Assembly: GCA_035691285.1 (NCBI GenBank)
Contig: DASSJI010000050.1
Span: 1-20,355, forward strand
Direction of reading: 5' to 3'
Length of the DNA stretch: 20,355 bases
From: DATFEN01 sp035691285
GTDB lineage: Bacteria; Acidobacteriota; Vicinamibacteria; Fen-336
Below, piece by piece: positions 7,776-15,539 of the stretch. The notes under the pieces were generated by a model. It saw only the letters and a list, made by a program, of their open reading frames with translations. It was not told the DNA's origin and searched no databases. The first letter of the stretch is position 1. Every line of letters begins with the position of its first letter. The position numbers and the translations under genes are program-made.

Positions 7776-8660
7776 GTGAGCGACGCCCCGTCCATCGAGG
7801 CCTACGCCGCGCGCGACTACAAGAGCAACCTGAAGCCGATCTGGTGCCCCGGCTGCGGCGACTTCGGCGTGGTCCAGGCGATCTACCGGGCGCTCGCCGC
7901 CGTCGGGAGGCCACCCCACGAGATCGCCTTCGTTTCGGGCATCGGCTGCTCGAGCCGCATCCCCGGCTACACGAGCGCCTACGGGTTCAACAGCGTGCAC
8001 GGGCGCGCGCTGCCGATCGCCCAGGGCATCAAGCTCGCCAACCCGAGGCTGCTCGTCCTGGTGGCCGGCGGCGACGGCGACGGCTTCTCCATCGGCGGCG
8101 GCCACGTGGCGCATGCGATCCGCCGCAACGTGGACCTGACCTACATCGTCATGGACAACCAGATCTACGGGCTGACCAAGGGCCAGCTCTCGCCCACGTC
8201 GCCGCGAGGACTGAAGACCGTCACCTCGGGCTACGGCAGCCTCGAGGATCCGGTCAACCCGCTCCTCTACGTCCTCGCCTACGGGGCGCGCTTCGTCGCC
8301 CAGGGCACGCCGGCGGACATGAACGGCCTCGCGACGGTGATCGAGGCCGCCATCCGCTACCCCGGTTTCGCCTTCGTCAACGTGCAGTCACCGTGCGTCA
8401 CGTTCGGCCAGGAGGAGCAGCAGCTGCGCCAGCACAAGGCCGCGATGCAGCCCATCGCCGGCCTCGGCCACGATCCCGGCGACCGGCTGAAGGCGATGGC
8501 CCTGGCCCAGGAGTACGGGACGAAGCTCCACACCGGCATCTTCTACGAGAGCTCCGAAGCGGCGCCGACCTACGAGGGCCTCGTGCGCGAGCGGCAGCAG
8601 CAGCTCGCCGGCTCGGGACCGTCTCGGGCCGACGTGCTGCGGCCGTTCGTCGTGAGCTAG
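7776..8660 (+). CDS. korB: 2-oxoacid:ferredoxin oxidoreductase beta subunit (KorB)
   Basis: The 294-residue beta subunit binds thiamine diphosphate and one [4Fe-4S] cluster. Cluster ligands are Cys24 and Cys27 (WCPGCGDF), Cys58 (GIGCSSRI) and Cys207 (SPCVTFG). The thiamine diphosphate/Mg motif is GDGDGFSIGGGH (99-110) with Asn128 in VMDNQIYG, followed by LTKGQLSPTS. There is no extra ferredoxin domain, so a separate ferredoxin must carry electrons; the nearby Nfn-like enzyme is a plausible partner. The GTG start has GGAGTAGGAGG just upstream and lies eight bases after the korA stop, so the subunits are made together. No ferredoxin gene follows inside the window. Confidence 0.92.
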   Translation: MSDAPSIEAYAARDYKSNLKPIWCPGCGDFGVVQAIYRALAAVGRPPHEIAFVSGIGCSSRIPGYTSAYGFNSVHGRALPIAQGIKLANPRLLVLVAGGDGDGFSIGGGHVAHAIRRNVDLTYIVMDNQIYGLTKGQLSPTSPRGLKTVTSGYGSLEDPVNPLLYVLAYGARFVAQGTPADMNGLATVIEAAIRYPGFAFVNVQSPCVTFGQEEQQLRQHKAAMQPIAGLGHDPGDRLKAMALAQEYGTKLHTGIFYESSEAAPTYEGLVRERQQQLAGSGPSRADVLRPFVVS

Positions 8661-8789
8661 CGCTTCGCGAGGGACGCCTGCACCTTCGCGGCGAACGCCT
8701 CGCTCTCCCCAGTAGACGAAGGAGGAGGATCGCGCCAGGAACGCGTCGCGCGCCTCCGGCCTGTACCGTTGCTGGTTGCGTCCCGGCAC
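8657..8789 (-). pseudogene. Possible frameshifted 3' remnant of a gene
   Basis: In the gap between korB and the glycosidase-like gene, the minus strand reads as two adjoining coding-like pieces in different frames. The first reads RYRPEARDAFLARSSSFVYW and the second ESEAFAAKVQASLAKR before a stop. Nearly all codons end in G or C in both pieces, and a single shift near 8708-8712 would join them. No start or family is recognisable. In DNA this GC-rich, such frames can arise by chance, so confidence is low. Confidence 0.2.
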
Positions 8790-8831
8790 GGGCCGGCGCA
8801 GACTCCGCGGCGCTCCCGCGTGGAGGTCATG

Positions 8832-11800
8832 ATGCGTCTCTCACTGACACGCCGAGCCGCGCTGCTGCCGTTGCTCGTCCTTGCGACGCCCGTCCGTTCC
8901 CAGGAAGCGACTCCTCCGAAGGAAGCCCTCGTCGAGAGCGTCGCCGTGTTCCGCGCGCCCGGCTTCCCCACCGCCGACGCTCCGCCCATCTCCGACGCCG
9001 CGCTCGGGGAGGCGCTGGCCGGCCTGCCGGTCGAGACGCACGCGGACGCGGCGGCACTCGGCGAGGCCCTCGGCTCGGGCCGTGTCGCCGTCCTCGTGCT
9101 CTCCTACGGCAGCGCCTTCCCCCTCGAGGCCTGGGGCGCGATCCGCTCCTTCCTGGAGGGCGGCGGCGGCCTCGTGGTCCTGGGCGGGGCTCCGTTCCAT
9201 CAGCCCGTCCGCTTCGAGGCCGATACCGACGGCGGCGGACGCTTCGTGCCGGGCCAGCGCCAGCCCGCCTTCGCCCACGACCTCCTGATCGGCCCGGCGG
9301 ACGCGTGGACGCGGCCGGACGGCGCCCCGGTGCGCGTCGGTCCGGTCGAGGGAAGCGGCTTTGGCCTCGCGCTCCCGGAGCCGAGGACGGTCTACGCCCT
9401 CACCCTGCGCCTGGCGACGCGGGCGGACCTGCCCGACGAGCACGGCAGCGAGGGCCAGCGCGACGCACTCGTGCGCCCCCTCGTCCACGTCCGCGACGCC
9501 GACGACCTGCCGGTGGCGTGCCCGCTGCTCGAGATCGACCGGCTGCGCGGCTTCGGCGCCGGCGCTCGCTGGGTGCTCGCGCCCTCGGACGCGGCCCTCG
9601 GGCCGGGGGTGATCCGCGCTGCCGTCCTGCGCGCGCTCGACGGCGCCGCCCAGGTCGACGCCCGCCCGCCGCTCGCCGCGATCGAACCGGGCGAGGCGAC
9701 CTCGATCCGCGTCCTGGTGCGTCGCCCCGGAGCGCGGCCCGACGAGCCCGCGCCCCGCGTCGCGGTGACGGTGCGGGACGAGCGGGGCCGCGTCGTTCTG
9801 CGCGGTTCGCCGTCGCTCCACGGCACGGCGACCAACCGCGTCGGCGTGTTCGACGTGCGGCCGCCGCGGCCTCTCGCCCCCGGCCTCTACCGCGCCGAGG
9901 TGCGCCTCGACGCGGCATGGGCTCCCCGGGAGGCGACGGCGGGCTTCTGGGTCAAGGACGCGATGCTGCTCGCGTCCGCACCTCCCCTCACGGCCTCCCG
10001 CGACTGGCTGCGGCGCGGCGGTCGCGTGTTCCCCGTCGTGGGGACGACGTACATGGCGAGCGACGTGCACCGCAAGTTCCTGTTCGAGCCGAACCCCGCC
10101 CTCTGGGACGACGACTTCCGGGAGATGGCGCGGCGCGGCGTCAACTTCGTGCGCACGGGCCTCTGGACCGCGTGGACGCGGGCGATGCTGAACCCCGGCG
10201 CCGTGGACGAAGGCGCGCTGCGGGCCCTGGACGCCTTCGTGCTGACCGCCGCCCGGCACGACATCGTGGTCTGCTTCACGTTCTTCGCGTTCCTGCCGCC
10301 CGCCTATGGGGGCGAGAACCCCTACCTCGACCCCCGCGCCCTGGACGGCCAGCGCGAGCTGCTCACGGCCGTGGCGCGACGCTACCGCGGCGTGCACTGG
10401 GTCCACTACGACCTGATCAACGAGCCCACCTATGGACCGCGCGACGCCATCTGGGGCCACGCGCCTGTCGGCGACCGCCACGAGCGGCATGCCTGGCGGA
10501 AGTGGGTCCTCGGGCGTCACGGCGCCGACCCGGCGCGGCTTCGCGACCTGTGGCGCGACGCCTCGGAGGACGCGGACCTCCTCGGCGTCCCACGCCGCGA
10601 CGAGACCGGCTACGCGATGGCCCTCGACGGCCGGCGTCCGCGCAAGACCCTCGACTTCCTCCTGTTCGCCCAGGACGCGGTGGCGCGCTGGGCCTTGGAG
10701 CTGCGCGAGGTGCTGCGCGCCGCAGGGGGCGAGCCGCTCGTGACCCTGGGGCAGGACGAGGGCGGAACCTGGATCCGGCCGGCGCAGCAGCTCCACGCGA
10801 AAGCCCTCGACTACACCTCGATCCACGCGTGGTGGCGCAACGACGACCTGCTCTCGACGGGCGTCCTGGTCAAGGTGCCGGAGAAGCCGAGCCTCCACCA
10901 GGAGGTCGGGCTGATGCGACTCGAAGACGAGGACGGCAACGCCTGGCGCGACCCCGCGGAGGCCAGGCGGGCGCTCGAGCGGAAGTTCGCGCTGGGCTTC
11001 GCAGCGCGCGGGGCCGGCGTCGTCGAGTGGGCCTGGAACGTCAACCCCTACATGCCCATCGACAACGAGTCGGTGATCGGCTTCTTCCGCCCCGACGGCA
11101 CGGCCAAGCCCGAGCTCGCCGCGCTCTCCGACCTGGCGGCCTTCTTCCGCGCCGCCGCGCCGCGGCTCGACGACTTCGAGCCCGACCCGGTGGTCGTCGT
11201 GATCCCCCACACGCGACTGTTCCTCGGGCGGCCGGGCGACGTGGACGGCGCCCGCGAAGTGATCCGCGTCCTCGCCGACCGCCTGGGCGTCGTCCCGACG
11301 GCCCTGTCCGACGCGGCCCTCGAGTCGGAGCGCCTCGCCGGGGCGAAGCTCCTCGTCCTTCCCTCGGCGGAGGCCGTCGACGACCGCGCCGCCCAGGCGC
11401 TCCTCGCCGCGACGCGCGCCGGGGCCAGGCTGCTCGTGACCGGAGCGGTCCTTGGGGACGCGTACGGCCGCGAGACCGCCGCGCTTCGCGAGCTCGGGAT
11501 CGTGGATCCGGGCCGCGCCGTCCGACGCAGCGAGCCGACACCCTGGGGCGCGCGGGAAGGCCAGACGGCCTGGGCGACCTTCGACCACAACACGGGCGAG
11601 GGCCTGCGCCGCAGCCTCAAGTCGCCGCTCACCGCGCTCTCCGGCGCCGTCTGGCACGAACCCCTGCCCCTCGAACGCGCCCGCGAGAGCGGGCCGCTCG
11701 TCGCCCTGCTGACGGCGGCGCTCGTGGAGGCCGGCGTCGACGTCAGCCCCTCGGACGAGCCGGTGACGGCCCGCGTGCTGCGGGCGCCGCGCGCCGCGCT

Positions 11801-11957
11801 CGTCGTGTGCGTCAACGAGACTCCCCGTGACGTCCGGCGCAAGGTCAGGATCGCCGGGCGGACGCTGGAGGTGTCCGTGGCCGCAGGAAGGGCGCGGTTG
11901 CTGCTCGTCGATCCGAGCGACGGGACCGTCCTCGCGGCGACTCCGGGCGAGCCCTAG
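8832..11957 (+). CDS. Exported clan GH-A glycosidase-like protein with GATase-like flanks
   Basis: The protein has 1041 residues. It begins with an export signal (LTRRAALLPLLVLA, cleavage near VRS-QE); the twin Arg hints at Tat but the motif is incomplete. About 80-120 looks like a class I amidotransferase-like fold (AVLVLSYGS then GGGLVVLGG), followed by beta-rich regions. The TIM-barrel core starts near 400 (GTTYMASDVHRKF). The likely acid/base is Glu531 in LINEP and the nucleophile Glu691 in HQEVG, the two-glutamate pattern of clan GH-A. A second amidotransferase-like module (about 795-890) recalls the GH42 trimerisation domain, followed by a small beta-domain. The family (GH42-, GH5- or GH2-like) and substrate are unknown. 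The start at 8832 is five bases after GGAGG. It is nine bases from the VWFA gene. Confidence 0.75.
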   Translation: MRLSLTRRAALLPLLVLATPVRSQEATPPKEALVESVAVFRAPGFPTADAPPISDAALGEALAGLPVETHADAAALGEALGSGRVAVLVLSYGSAFPLEAWGAIRSFLEGGGGLVVLGGAPFHQPVRFEADTDGGGRFVPGQRQPAFAHDLLIGPADAWTRPDGAPVRVGPVEGSGFGLALPEPRTVYALTLRLATRADLPDEHGSEGQRDALVRPLVHVRDADDLPVACPLLEIDRLRGFGAGARWVLAPSDAALGPGVIRAAVLRALDGAAQVDARPPLAAIEPGEATSIRVLVRRPGARPDEPAPRVAVTVRDERGRVVLRGSPSLHGTATNRVGVFDVRPPRPLAPGLYRAEVRLDAAWAPREATAGFWVKDAMLLASAPPLTASRDWLRRGGRVFPVVGTTYMASDVHRKFLFEPNPALWDDDFREMARRGVNFVRTGLWTAWTRAMLNPGAVDEGALRALDAFVLTAARHDIVVCFTFFAFLPPAYGGENPYLDPRALDGQRELLTAVARRYRGVHWVHYDLINEPTYGPRDAIWGHAPVGDRHERHAWRKWVLGRHGADPARLRDLWRDASEDADLLGVPRRDETGYAMALDGRRPRKTLDFLLFAQDAVARWALELREVLRAAGGEPLVTLGQDEGGTWIRPAQQLHAKALDYTSIHAWWRNDDLLSTGVLVKVPEKPSLHQEVGLMRLEDEDGNAWRDPAEARRALERKFALGFAARGAGVVEWAWNVNPYMPIDNESVIGFFRPDGTAKPELAALSDLAAFFRAAAPRLDDFEPDPVVVVIPHTRLFLGRPGDVDGAREVIRVLADRLGVVPTALSDAALESERLAGAKLLVLPSAEAVDDRAAQALLAATRAGARLLVTGAVLGDAYGRETAALRELGIVDPGRAVRRSEPTPWGAREGQTAWATFDHNTGEGLRRSLKSPLTALSGAVWHEPLPLERARESGPLVALLTAALVEAGVDVSPSDEPVTARVLRAPRAALVVCVNETPRDVRRKVRIAGRTLEVSVAAGRARLLLVDPSDGTVLAATPGEP

Positions 11958-11966
11958 AGAGCGCCG

Positions 11967-14147
11967 GTGATAGAGTCCTCGGTCGTGCGGCCGCTGGCTT
12001 CCGTCGCCGCCCTCGTCGCCTCCCTGATCCCGGTCCTTCACGCGCAACAGCAGCAGGTGCCCGAGGCGCGCGCCGAGATCGTCCAGCTCGACGTGATCGT
12101 GACCGACGCGAGCGGCAAGCCCGTCTTCGGGCTGACCCGCGAAGACTTCGCGGTCTTCGAGGACAAGAAGGCGCAGAGCCTGGCCCACTTCACCTACGTG
12201 GAAGCCCGCGCCGCGCGCGGCCCCGGCGCTCCAGGCGCGCCCGCGGCGGCACCCGTGGAGGCCGAGAGGGCTCAAAGCCCAGGGCGCCACCTCGTGATCG
12301 TCGTCGACGATCTCCACATCGCGCCGGGGAACCTCGAGCTCGTCAAGAGCGCGCTGCGCCGCCTCGTGAGGAACTTCCTGGGACCCGGTGATTCCGCGGC
12401 GATCCTCGCGACGAGCGCGCCGGGCGCGGTGCGCCAGCTCAGCCAGGACGTCGCGGCGCTCGAGGGGTCCATCGCCGGGCTCAGCTTCAGGCAGGCTCCG
12501 GCGCCCCCGGCCCAGGGGTCGCAGATGACGCCGGCCCAGGCCGAGCTCGTCCTGCGCGGCGACCGCATGGCGCGCCGGCTGGCCAGCCGCCGGCTGATCG
12601 ACGAGCCGGGCAGCCTCTTCAGCGGCGGCGCGAGCCCGCGCGCCGCCACCGAGGAGGGTGCGACGGCCGTCTCCGCGGCGGGAGCGGGGGCCGCGTCGCC
12701 CGAGGACCTGGAGGAAGTCGCCGAGCGCGAGGCCGAGCGCCAGGCGCGCGCCATACTGAACGACGCGCTGCGCTACTCCATCGCCACGCTCCACACGATC
12801 GAGGACGTGCTCCGCAGCCTGTCGCCGCTGCCGGGGCGCAAGCTGTGCCTTCTGGTCTCGGACGGCTTCCTGGTCGGCACGGGCACGAGCGAGGAGCGCG
12901 CCCACGAGCTGCGCGGCATCGTCGACGCGGCCACCCGCTCCGGCGCGGTTGTCTACGCGGTCGACAGCAAGGGCCTCCAGGGCTCGATCGAGGACGCCAG
13001 CGTGCCCGGCGCCGCGGCGCCCGCCGGCCTGCCGGCGAGCGTCGACCGCCAGGCGGCCCAGCTGACCCGCACGACGCTCGAGACGCTCGCGGCGGACACC
13101 GGCGGCTTCCTGATCTCCGGCACCAACGCGTTCGACGCGGGCCTCGGGCGGATGCTGGCCGAGAACGACGCGTACTACCTGATGGCCTACGAGCCCACCA
13201 ACCGGAAGCGAGACGGCAAGTTCCGCCGCATCGAGGTGAAGCTGCCGCGGCATCCGGTCTACACCGTGCGCACCCGCCGCGGCTACCTGGCGCCCGACGA
13301 CAAGGCGCCGGCGCGCATCGCCCGGCGCGCGGCCGAAGCCGCGCCGCCGGCCGGCCCCTCCGAGGCGGAAGCGCGTGGGCTCCTGGCCGCGTCGCGGGGC
13401 GAGAGCGCGCTGCCGGTGCGGCTGTCCGCCGACTACGTCGAGCTCCCGCCTGCAGGATCGGGCGCAATCGTTCGTGCCCACGTGGACGTGACGGCGCTCG
13501 CCGGGGCCGACGCGGTCGCGCTGACACTCGACCTGCTCGGCGGGGTCTACGACGCGGAGGGGCGACCGATCGGATCGGCCTTCGGACGCCGCGCCGAGCT
13601 CGACGCGACCGCGCTCGCCGACGCCCGCCGCGACGGCCTCCAGCTTCAGCAGCGCCTGGCGCTGAGGCCGGGCCGCTACGAGATCCGTTTCGCCGCGCGC
13701 GGCGGCAAGGAGTCGAGGCTCGGCGGCGCCAGCCAGTGGGTCGACATCCCGGATCTCGAGAGCGGGGACCTCGCGCTGAGCGCCGTGTTCCTTTCCGCCT
13801 CGACGCCCGGCAGCCCCGTTCCGGCGCTGCGCGACGTACAGGCGCTCCGCCGCCTCCGGACGACGGACACCCTGGTCTTCCAGGTCTACGTCTACAACCT
13901 GAGCGGAGAGCGGGACGGCGCGAGCGACGCCGTCCTCCAGGCGCAGCTCCGCCAGGACCAGAAGCTCGTCGCGGCGTCGCAGCCGCAGCCGATACGCCCG
14001 GAGCGCAAGGAGGGCGCGCTCCTGCCGCAGACGAACGGCATGCCCCTCGAGGGCCTCGCCCCAGGCCGCTACGAGCTGCGGGTGGTCGTGGTCGACAAGA
14101 AGTCCGGCGTCACGGCCTCGCGGCAGGTCGACTTCACCATCGAGTGA
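11967..14147 (+). CDS. Exported VWFA-related (Acidobacterial-type) protein
   Basis: The 726-residue protein has an export signal (ASVAALVASLIPVLHA, then QQQQ) and an N-terminal beta-region with the family pattern VQLDVIVTDASGKPVFGL and REDFAVFED. The VWA-like domain runs from HLVIVVDDLH (108-117) to about 400. Its metal site is the DDLH variant, not the canonical DxSxS, so ordinary MIDAS metal binding is doubtful. A long Ala/Pro/Gln-rich insert (about 175-250) splits the domain, which resumes at LSPLPGRKLCLLVSDGFL and ends with YYLMAYEPTN and RRGYLAP. About 300 further residues of beta-rich sequence follow. The role is unknown; these proteins are common in Acidobacteriota. The GTG at 11967 gives little start support; GTG 11985 is an alternative. 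Confidence 0.82.
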   Translation: MIESSVVRPLASVAALVASLIPVLHAQQQQVPEARAEIVQLDVIVTDASGKPVFGLTREDFAVFEDKKAQSLAHFTYVEARAARGPGAPGAPAAAPVEAERAQSPGRHLVIVVDDLHIAPGNLELVKSALRRLVRNFLGPGDSAAILATSAPGAVRQLSQDVAALEGSIAGLSFRQAPAPPAQGSQMTPAQAELVLRGDRMARRLASRRLIDEPGSLFSGGASPRAATEEGATAVSAAGAGAASPEDLEEVAEREAERQARAILNDALRYSIATLHTIEDVLRSLSPLPGRKLCLLVSDGFLVGTGTSEERAHELRGIVDAATRSGAVVYAVDSKGLQGSIEDASVPGAAAPAGLPASVDRQAAQLTRTTLETLAADTGGFLISGTNAFDAGLGRMLAENDAYYLMAYEPTNRKRDGKFRRIEVKLPRHPVYTVRTRRGYLAPDDKAPARIARRAAEAAPPAGPSEAEARGLLAASRGESALPVRLSADYVELPPAGSGAIVRAHVDVTALAGADAVALTLDLLGGVYDAEGRPIGSAFGRRAELDATALADARRDGLQLQQRLALRPGRYEIRFAARGGKESRLGGASQWVDIPDLESGDLALSAVFLSASTPGSPVPALRDVQALRRLRTTDTLVFQVYVYNLSGERDGASDAVLQAQLRQDQKLVAASQPQPIRPERKEGALLPQTNGMPLEGLAPGRYELRVVVVDKKSGVTASRQVDFTIE

Positions 14148-14228
14148 TCAGCTCGGGCGCCACGACGACGCCGCAGCGCTGGCACCCGACCCGTCGGACT
14201 GCACGAAGCCGCACTTGGGACACGTCAT
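14134..14228 (-). pseudogene. Frameshifted zinc-ribbon fragment
   Basis: On the minus strand an ATG (14226-14228) opens MTCPKCGFVQSDGSGASAAA and stops at 14148. In the next frame the same DNA reads CQRCGVVVAPELITRW and stops at 14134. Together they give the two halves of a CxxC...CxxC zinc ribbon like that of the membrane protein at 135-1034. A change of one base near 14185-14192 would restore a continuous 31-residue ribbon. GGAGAG lies nine bases before the ATG. It overlaps the 3' end of the VWFA gene antisense by 14 bases. It may be a decayed gene start, a tiny real gene with a sequencing error, or chance; the double CxxC makes chance less likely. Confidence 0.4.
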
Positions 14229-14322
14229 CGGGAGGCGCTCTCCGCCGCCGGCGCGAAGATTGTCGAATGCCCTGCGAGGACTGTCCAGGGAGGGGCCTTC
14301 GTAGTAGAAGGTGTCGATCCCG

Positions 14323-14778
14323 ATGTTCACGCCCACGGCAGCCGAGTTCACCGGCGGCTTCACACTTGCGGTTCCGCCCGAGAAGGCCTTCGAGCTGTTC
14401 TCGCCCCTCGGCGAGAAGCAGTGGGTGCCGGAGTGGAACCCCGAGCTGCTGCATCCTCCGGGTGCCAACTGGGAGCGAGGGCTCGTCTTCCGCACGCACG
14501 AGGACAGGGGCGAGGCCGTCTGGATCGTCACGGCCCTCGACCGCGCGGGGCACCAGGTCGAGTACCACCGTGTCGAGTCGGGCCGCTACCTGGCCCGGGT
14601 GAGCGTGCGCTGCCGCGGCGTCGATTCGCGCACCGAGGTCCGCGTCCTTTACGCCTTCGTAGGCCTGTCGGACACGGGGAATCGGGAGATCGCGGCGATG
14701 TCAGCCCAGGCATACGAGGAGAAGATGCGGCGGTGGAAGGGCTGGATCGACCGGCATCTGTCGGCCAGCCGCGCGTAG
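14323..14778 (+). CDS. SRPBCC (START/Bet v1-like) family protein
   Basis: The 151-residue protein matches the size and pattern of single-domain SRPBCC proteins, which form a helix-grip cavity for hydrophobic ligands. It opens with FTGGFTLAVPPEKAFELFSP, contains WVPEWNPELLHPPG and an alternating beta-strand region (VWIVTALDRAGHQVEYHRVE, RTEVRVLYAFVGLS). It ends in a long helix (about 127-147, AYEEKMRRWKGWIDRHL). There is no signal peptide, so it should be cytoplasmic. The ATG at 14323 is preferred over an in-frame GTG at 14311; an AAGG lies about 11 bases upstream. The ligand is unknown, and neighbours do not suggest one. Confidence 0.75.
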   Translation: MFTPTAAEFTGGFTLAVPPEKAFELFSPLGEKQWVPEWNPELLHPPGANWERGLVFRTHEDRGEAVWIVTALDRAGHQVEYHRVESGRYLARVSVRCRGVDSRTEVRVLYAFVGLSDTGNREIAAMSAQAYEEKMRRWKGWIDRHLSASRA

Positions 14779-14898
14779 GAGGATCGACAGTGCCGGACCG
14801 ACGGCTCTGGGTCGGGGAGGTGATGACGGGCGCGGGAGCCATGGCCCGCCACGTTATGACCCTTGCGGCGCGCCTGGCCATCCTCGGCAGGCGCCTTG

Positions 14899-14925
14899 TT
14901 GACACCCGGACGGAGGGAGCACAAT
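14899..14925 (+). promoter_or_regulatory. Candidate sigma-70-type promoter
   Basis: A perfect TTGACA -35 hexamer (14899-14904) is followed after 15 bases by CACAAT (14920-14925), which matches four of six -10 positions. The spacer is a little short. It lies 55 bases before the start of the exported SnoaL-like gene and inside the 201-base gap after the SRPBCC gene, so it probably drives the former. Confidence 0.45.
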
Positions 14926-14979
14926 TGGCCGCACTCGAACCTTGCCGCACTCAACGAACACCTTAACGGGGGATCGCAG

Positions 14980-15459
14980 ATGATGAAGAGCGCAGTCGTG
15001 GCGTTGGCCGTCTCGGTCGCAGTCGTCGGAGGCAGCCTCGCTCCGGCCATGGCGCAAACGAAGGATCCCGCCCTCGACAAGCTGGCCGCCGACTGGGCGG
15101 CCGCATTCGCCAAGGGTGACGCGAAGACGCTGGCCGGCTTCTACACCGAGAACGCGGTGCGGATGACCCCGGAGGGCGGCACGGTGGTCGGCCGCGCGGC
15201 CATCGAGAAGGAGTTCGCGGGGAACGTCGCGGGTCCCTGGAAGGGTGCCAAGATCGCGATCAAGGTCGGCAGCACCCATCCGGTCGGCACCGACGTCGCC
15301 GTGAACGAGGGGACCTGGGAGGTCTCGGGAGCCACCGGCCCCGACGGCAAGCCGGTGACGCTGAGGGGCAACTACGTCAATACGATCGTCAAGAAAGGCG
15401 GCGCGTGGATGATCGCGAGCAACTCGGCCGCGCCCCCGGCGCCCGCACCCACCAGGTAG
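14980..15459 (+). CDS. Exported SnoaL/DUF4440-like protein
   Basis: The protein has 159 residues with a signal peptide (MMKSAVVALAVSVAVVGGSL, cleavage at AMA-QT). The mature part has the DUF4440/SgcJ-EcaC pattern of the NTF2-like superfamily: LDKLAADWAAAFAKGDAKTL, then FYTENAVRMTPEG, GRAAIEKEF and a beta-sheet half ending in GNYVNTIVKKGGAWMI. This fold forms a cone-shaped pocket; many members have no known substrate. A Pro/Ala-rich tail ends the protein. GGGGGA lies upstream of two adjacent ATGs (14980, 14983), either of which could be used. It is likely monocistronic, behind a TTGACA promoter and ahead of a hairpin. Confidence 0.85.
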   Translation: MMKSAVVALAVSVAVVGGSLAPAMAQTKDPALDKLAADWAAAFAKGDAKTLAGFYTENAVRMTPEGGTVVGRAAIEKEFAGNVAGPWKGAKIAIKVGSTHPVGTDVAVNEGTWEVSGATGPDGKPVTLRGNYVNTIVKKGGAWMIASNSAAPPAPAPTR

Positions 15460-15489
15460 CGCTGCCCCGACGGAGGCGTCCCGCTCGGA

Positions 15490-15509
15490 CCAGCGATGGC
15501 ATCCGCTGG
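15490..15509. terminator. Hairpin between convergent genes, possible bidirectional terminator
   Basis: CCAGCG (15490-15495) and CGCTGG (15504-15509) form a perfect six-pair stem with an eight-base loop. It lies in the 80-base gap between the convergent SnoaL-like gene and modC, where a shared terminator is expected. There is no clear T-tract on either side, so intrinsic termination is not certain. Confidence 0.35.
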
Positions 15510-15539
15510 GGAAAGGGGGTGTGTCTCTTGATCAGTGGC

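Noticed and set aside
5938..7914. Minus-strand open frame of 658 codons opposite korA
   Set aside because: Shadow of korA, no domain pattern and low-complexity composition.
7844..11830. Plus-strand open frame of 1328 codons across korB and the glycosidase gene
   Set aside because: Out-of-frame shadow; both real genes have conserved motifs in other frames.
8841..13481. Minus-strand open frame of about 1546 codons opposite the glycosidase and VWFA genes
   Set aside because: It is antisense to two well-supported genes, has no recognisable domains, and its composition (Arg/Ala/Gly/His-rich) is typical of a shadow frame in GC-rich DNA.
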